From Pedobacter sp. Leaf250 (GTDB taxonomy: Bacteria; Bacteroidota; Bacteroidia; Sphingobacteriales; Sphingobacteriaceae): a stretch of 64,000 nt of DNA. The position numbers were made by a program, and so were the translations under genes. Shown here piece after piece: positions 62,499 through 64,000 of this stretch. Each line of letters begins with the position of its first letter. Within the stretch, counting starts at the first letter, position 1. The DNA is taken from positions 1-64,000 of the forward strand of contig NZ_CAKLBU010000002.1 of NCBI RefSeq assembly GCF_920984735.1, given 5' to 3'. The notes under the pieces are model-generated. The model had not been told where the DNA came from and did not search any database. It saw nothing but the letters and a program-made list of their open reading frames with translations.

Positions 62499-64000
62499 TT
62501 AAAATTGATACCTCAACTGTATTTTTACTTCTGATTTTTTATTACCCTGTATTTCATCGAGATAGGTTCCAACAGTTTCTACATCTTTGTAAATGAACAT
62601 GGCATATCTGGCCCAAACATTAAGTTTTTTTGCCAGGTTGTATTTCAAGTTTAAATAAGTTCTGAAACCCTTGCCACTATACATTCCGAATGCAAAACTG
62701 TACAGTACATCATCTTCATAGGCGTAAATTCTGCTATTGTAACTAGGTGTATCGAAATAAGCAATTCGCAGATTTCCAGTGATTTTGGAAAACATTGGAG
62801 AGTAATCTATATCCTGATAAATCAAGTAACCGAATTCTCGATTTGCACCGCCTTTTTTATATTGAGAAATTTCTCCGCGATTTTGAAAGCTCCATTTTTT
62901 ATTAAGTTGCCAACTTACTTCAATTCGATAACCCTCTTTCTTAACATTATCTAAAAAGTTAATTGGAACATCTAAATCTGTATTTTGCTGTTTGTTTTCG
63001 GTTTTGAAACGGGCTAAAACTCTAAACGTCTTGCTCGGACTGTAAACTGCCTGGCTTAAAATTTCATGTCCTTTTGATGGGGCATCAACTCGGTATTTTA
63101 ACCATGGGAACTGGAAGTAATCGCCATAGATGGAAAATGCCCATCGTTTATTAGGCGTGATGTTTAAACCGGCATATAATCCTTTTTCATTAATCGCTTC
63201 GCTTGCCTCGGCCAAAGCCTGATTAAAAAAGTTGTGATAATCTTTTGCGTAGTTGCGGTGAGTTATAGCTGCTGAAACCGTTGGAGATAAACTGATTAAG
63301 GCACCGTTAACATAACTAAGGCCACTATTTAAACTTTTCCCTACCTCACCAAAGAAATAAATATTTTTATAGGTGTAATTATAATAAGCACCAAGATTTG
63401 TCAATGAATTTCCTGTAAAACTGAACCTATCGTAAACGGCAGTTTGAGTAATGAAACTGTTTCCATATTTACTTTGATAGGCAATGGCACCAAGACCCAA
63501 TTCGTTTTTGGTATATTGAAGAACAGCTCCGTAAATTTGCTAGCTTAAGGAATTTTTATTTTCAATTTCAGTTGGTGTTCTGTGGTAACCGCTTTGTTTA
63601 ATGGTGGCCTGAACCAGATTGCCATCGAAATCTACATCCTGACTGGCATCAAGATTTCTAAAAGAAACGAAAGGAGTGATGTCTATATTTTTATAAAGAT
63701 TAATTGTTGCTGATGCGCCTCTTAAAAATGAATATTCATTTGCAGAAGTGTAAGGTCTCAAACCCAAATCTTTCTTTGCAACACTGGTTACATCTGGTCC
63801 TTTGCCAAAAGCAAAACCTGACCACATGGTTAAGCCTTGTCCAAACTGCAAAGTATAATCGCCAACTACTAGCTTTTTAATACGACCTAATTTAAAAAGC
63901 GCAATATTTCCTGAATAAAAATCAAATGGTTTGCCAATAAATTTTTCTCCAGCATCTTTATCTAGTGTAATAGCCGCTGAAACAATTGTTCCGTAATGAT
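62499..64000 (-). pseudogene. ComEA-like barrel protein gene with internal TAG, partial
   Basis: The frame runs from the window edge (reading YGTIVSAAITLDKDAGEKF) through GDYTLQFGQGLTMWSGFAFG to ENKNSLS, meets TAG at 63540-63542 and continues in the same frame (QIYGAVLQYTKNELGLGAIA) to a normal barrel end LRYQF at 62499. The sequence resembles the barrel part of Bacteroidota helix-hairpin-helix proteins encoded before comEC; the HhH part lies outside the window. One base change of a sense codon to TAG explains the break. The family is inferred. Confidence 0.72.

Overview
The window looks like a single stretch of chromosome from a Bacteroidota bacterium, most probably Pedobacter or a close relative in the Sphingobacteriaceae. 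The sequence is AT-rich, and many genes are preceded by the Bacteroidota sigma-factor signature TAnnTTTG, in three cases with a TTG about 18-21 bases further upstream. Family-specific content fits as well: a TolB-propeller/amidohydrolase fusion, a PASTA-MltG-Ddl block, a PhoH/SAM-hydrolase pair, an LptD-like protein and a ComEC with a neighbouring barrel protein. No insertion sequence, prophage, integrase, rRNA or CRISPR array was seen. The genus is an inference; the phylum is well supported.

Layout. 0-8.6 kb: propeller-amidohydrolase, RecQ helicase, UMF1-type transporter, LutA-like Fe-S protein and a secreted protein. 8.9-12.2 kb: the translation operon thrS-infC-rpmI-rplT. 12.2-14.8 kb: a cNMP/CBS/DUF294 protein paired with a DEDDh exonuclease. 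15-19.8 kb: glycerol catabolism (glpD-glpK-glpF) with a divergent DeoR-type repressor, then a response regulator and tRNA-Ser(UGA). 20.6-25.6 kb: envelope genes (YihY, thioesterase, MltG, PASTA protein) divergent from ddl and a Crp/Fnr regulator. The Crp/Fnr gene is followed by a DUF983 gene whose promoter carries a Crp/Fnr-like palindrome near -41. 26-32 kb: small lipoprotein and membrane genes, CutC, a DUF2314 protein, glycosylasparaginase, and an omega-amidase with an aminotransferase. 32.3-34.4 kb: serC-serA. 34.4-40.2 kb: small genes, SAM hydrolase, PhoH, PurC, a STAS protein and RNase Z. 40.3-48.9 kb: MCE protein, two tandem amidases, LptD, CinA, an acyltransferase E2 and thioredoxin.

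48.9-56.5 kb is the most interesting part. A complete four-gene ligase-associated DNA-repair cluster (exonuclease, ATP-dependent ligase, DEXH helicase, PdeM) runs leftward. A SatD-family gene and a DUF3307 membrane gene run rightward. The 150-base divergent spacer holds three identical 20-bp near-palindromes at a 28-bp period. The SatD protein carries what look like class III nucleotide-cyclase motifs plus a C-terminal helix-turn-helix, so the array is a plausible autoregulatory operator that could also touch the repair operon.

56.7-64 kb: dipeptidyl-peptidase IV, a secreted protein, enoyl-CoA hydratase, and two adjacent decayed genes. comEC carries an out-of-frame internal deletion plus an in-frame TAA. 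The probable ComEA-like barrel gene next to it carries an in-frame TAG. DNA uptake therefore appears to have been lost, unless the lesions are sequencing errors.

Several intergenic spaces hold hairpin or tandem repeats, including three different long inverted repeats and a seven-copy 7-bp repeat ending four bases before the thioredoxin start codon. One small gene (48 residues, 34469-34615) overlaps its upstream neighbour and is easily missed.
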